From an uncultured Eubacteriales bacterium (GTDB lineage: Bacteria > Bacillota_A > Clostridia > Lachnospirales > Cellulosilyticaceae): a stretch of DNA of 14,570 bases. A program made the translations under genes and the position numbers. The notes beneath the pieces are model-generated. The model was not told the DNA's origin. It searched no databases and saw nothing but the letters and a program-made list of their open reading frames with translations. Positions 13,787 to 14,570 of the stretch are shown one piece after another; position 1 is the stretch's first letter, and each line of letters starts with the position of its first letter. The stretch is from assembly GCA_900556665.1 (NCBI GenBank), contig USPX01000032.1, forward strand, positions 1-14,570, written 5' to 3'.

Positions 13787-14570
13787 CTACTTTGCAAAGA
13801 TTCTAACTTTAGGTCCATAAGAAGAATGTTCTAATACTGCTGTAAAGTCTGTCTCATTCATCCACCTAAGTGTATGACTATTGGTATGTAATGTTGGTTT
13901 CCATTCATCTCCTACTCTTTTATTAATAATATGGATATAGCTCTTTTTATTTTCATGATCTAAACCAACTAATGTATATTCAGCATGCATACTAATTAAC
14001 TGATTATCTTCATATTCTTGTGTATCACAGCCTCCCTGAACAACTGTCCCTTTAAATAAATCGTTATCACAGTAACCTGTAAAATATACTTTATTAATGA
14101 ATTTCTCTTCTACATTTTCCCCTTCACAATCTGTAATGAAAATATGGATTGTAAGTTATTTTTTCTAAATCATCTTTTTTACCTTTTATAGTAATAGTAC
14201 TAGGATTAACTTCATAAGCTGTTACATCTTCTGAATTATTTTCTAATTGAATATTTATAGGTACTTTTTTCTCTTCTAAAAATGCTTTAATGGATGCACA
14301 TACACTTTCTCTTTCTTCCTTATTAAATCCATGTCCTGCATTTTCAATAAGCTGTAAATGACATTGACCCTCCTCATACATTTTTTGTGCATGCATAGAA
14401 TAGGTATACTCTACTAGGTTATCTGCTGTGCCATGTAAGATTAATACAGGCCCTTTATATGCTGTTAACTCTAAATAAACATCTTTATCTACTACATCTT
14501 CATGAAATGCCTTGCCGATTACTGTCCTTCCACAATCAATGACCTCTGGCACATCATTTACATCATATGT
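13787..14570 (-). pseudogene. Alpha/beta hydrolase-DUF3237 fusion, frameshifted and partial at the window edge
   Basis: Two frames read as one protein. The 5' frame (14570 to 14124, open at the window edge) has the C-terminal half of an alpha/beta hydrolase. VLILHGTADNLVEY carries the acid-loop Asp, AGHGF carries the catalytic His, and the nucleophile lies outside the window. It ends after ITYNPYFHYRL. The 3' frame (open from 14155, stop at 13787) reads ITDCEGENVEEKFINKVYFTGY, then KGTVVQGGCDTQ, YTLVGLDHENKK, WKPTLHTNSHTLRWM and KVRIFAK, which fits DUF3237. The two overlap over 14124-14155, and skipping one base there would join them. GTG at 14552 is inside the gene, and the 67-codon piece at 13787-13990 is only its tail. 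The function is unknown beyond probable esterase or acyl hydrolase activity. The frameshift may be a sequencing error or a real mutation. Confidence 0.75.

Noticed and set aside
13787..13990. Separate 67-residue gene starting MHAEYTLVG
   Set aside because: The frame is open much further upstream (to 14155) with DUF3237-like sequence, so this ATG is internal to a larger frameshifted gene.

Overview
The window is low-GC, Gram-positive-looking DNA. It has AT-rich intergenic DNA, strong GGAGG-type ribosome binding sites, sigma-A type TTGACA/TATAAT promoters and hairpin-plus-T terminators. The gene content is clostridial: a GH31 start, an 846-residue GH3 beta-glucosidase with inverted domain order, a UPF0371/DUF1846 protein and a DUF2871 membrane protein. 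The best guess is a Clostridia member, probably a plant-fibre degrader of the Lachnospiraceae or Cellulosilyticum kind. This is inference from gene content, not a phylogenetic result.

Layout. At 1-1285 a GH31 glycosidase (5' part only, minus) diverges from an AraC-type regulator, with a perfect 9-bp inverted repeat between them. At 1267-1404 lies a small decayed MATE-transporter remnant. At 1472-3198 a TetR regulator and an 11-helix membrane protein with a DUF2871 C-terminus form a two-gene operon behind a perfect consensus promoter carrying two near-identical TetR-type palindromes. At 3224-6298 are the GH3 enzyme and a small unknown gene. At 6353-6883 is peptide deformylase with its promoter, followed by the DUF1846 gene (7150-8613). 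Downstream of it is a roughly 177-nt foldback element (8621-8797) that no gene explains. At 8944-9967 a gutted Old-Yellow-Enzyme-type oxidoreductase diverges from an intact TetR regulator. At 10004-13645 a minus-strand series reads MATE transporter, patatin-like lipase, yaaA, GNAT acetyltransferase. At 13787-14570 is an alpha/beta hydrolase fused to a DUF3237 domain, split by a frameshift and open at the window edge.

The most important point for any user is sequence quality. The GNAT gene contains an exact 33-base Illumina adapter (10298-10330), translated in frame as the well-known LFPYTTLFRS contaminant peptide, so that stretch is not biology. Two further genes show one-base frame disruptions that could be errors of the same draft assembly or true mutations. 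These are the small unknown gene, at an A6 run just before its terminator, and the hydrolase-DUF3237 gene.

The functional themes are carbohydrate use (GH31 with its AraC regulator, and GH3) and regulated membrane or export functions (TetR with the DUF2871 protein, and MATE). Stress and housekeeping genes (yaaA, def, DUF1846) make up most of the rest. I see no phage, CRISPR, toxin-antitoxin or biosynthetic cluster. The strongest candidates for something undescribed are the foldback element and the TetR/DUF2871 membrane-protein unit.
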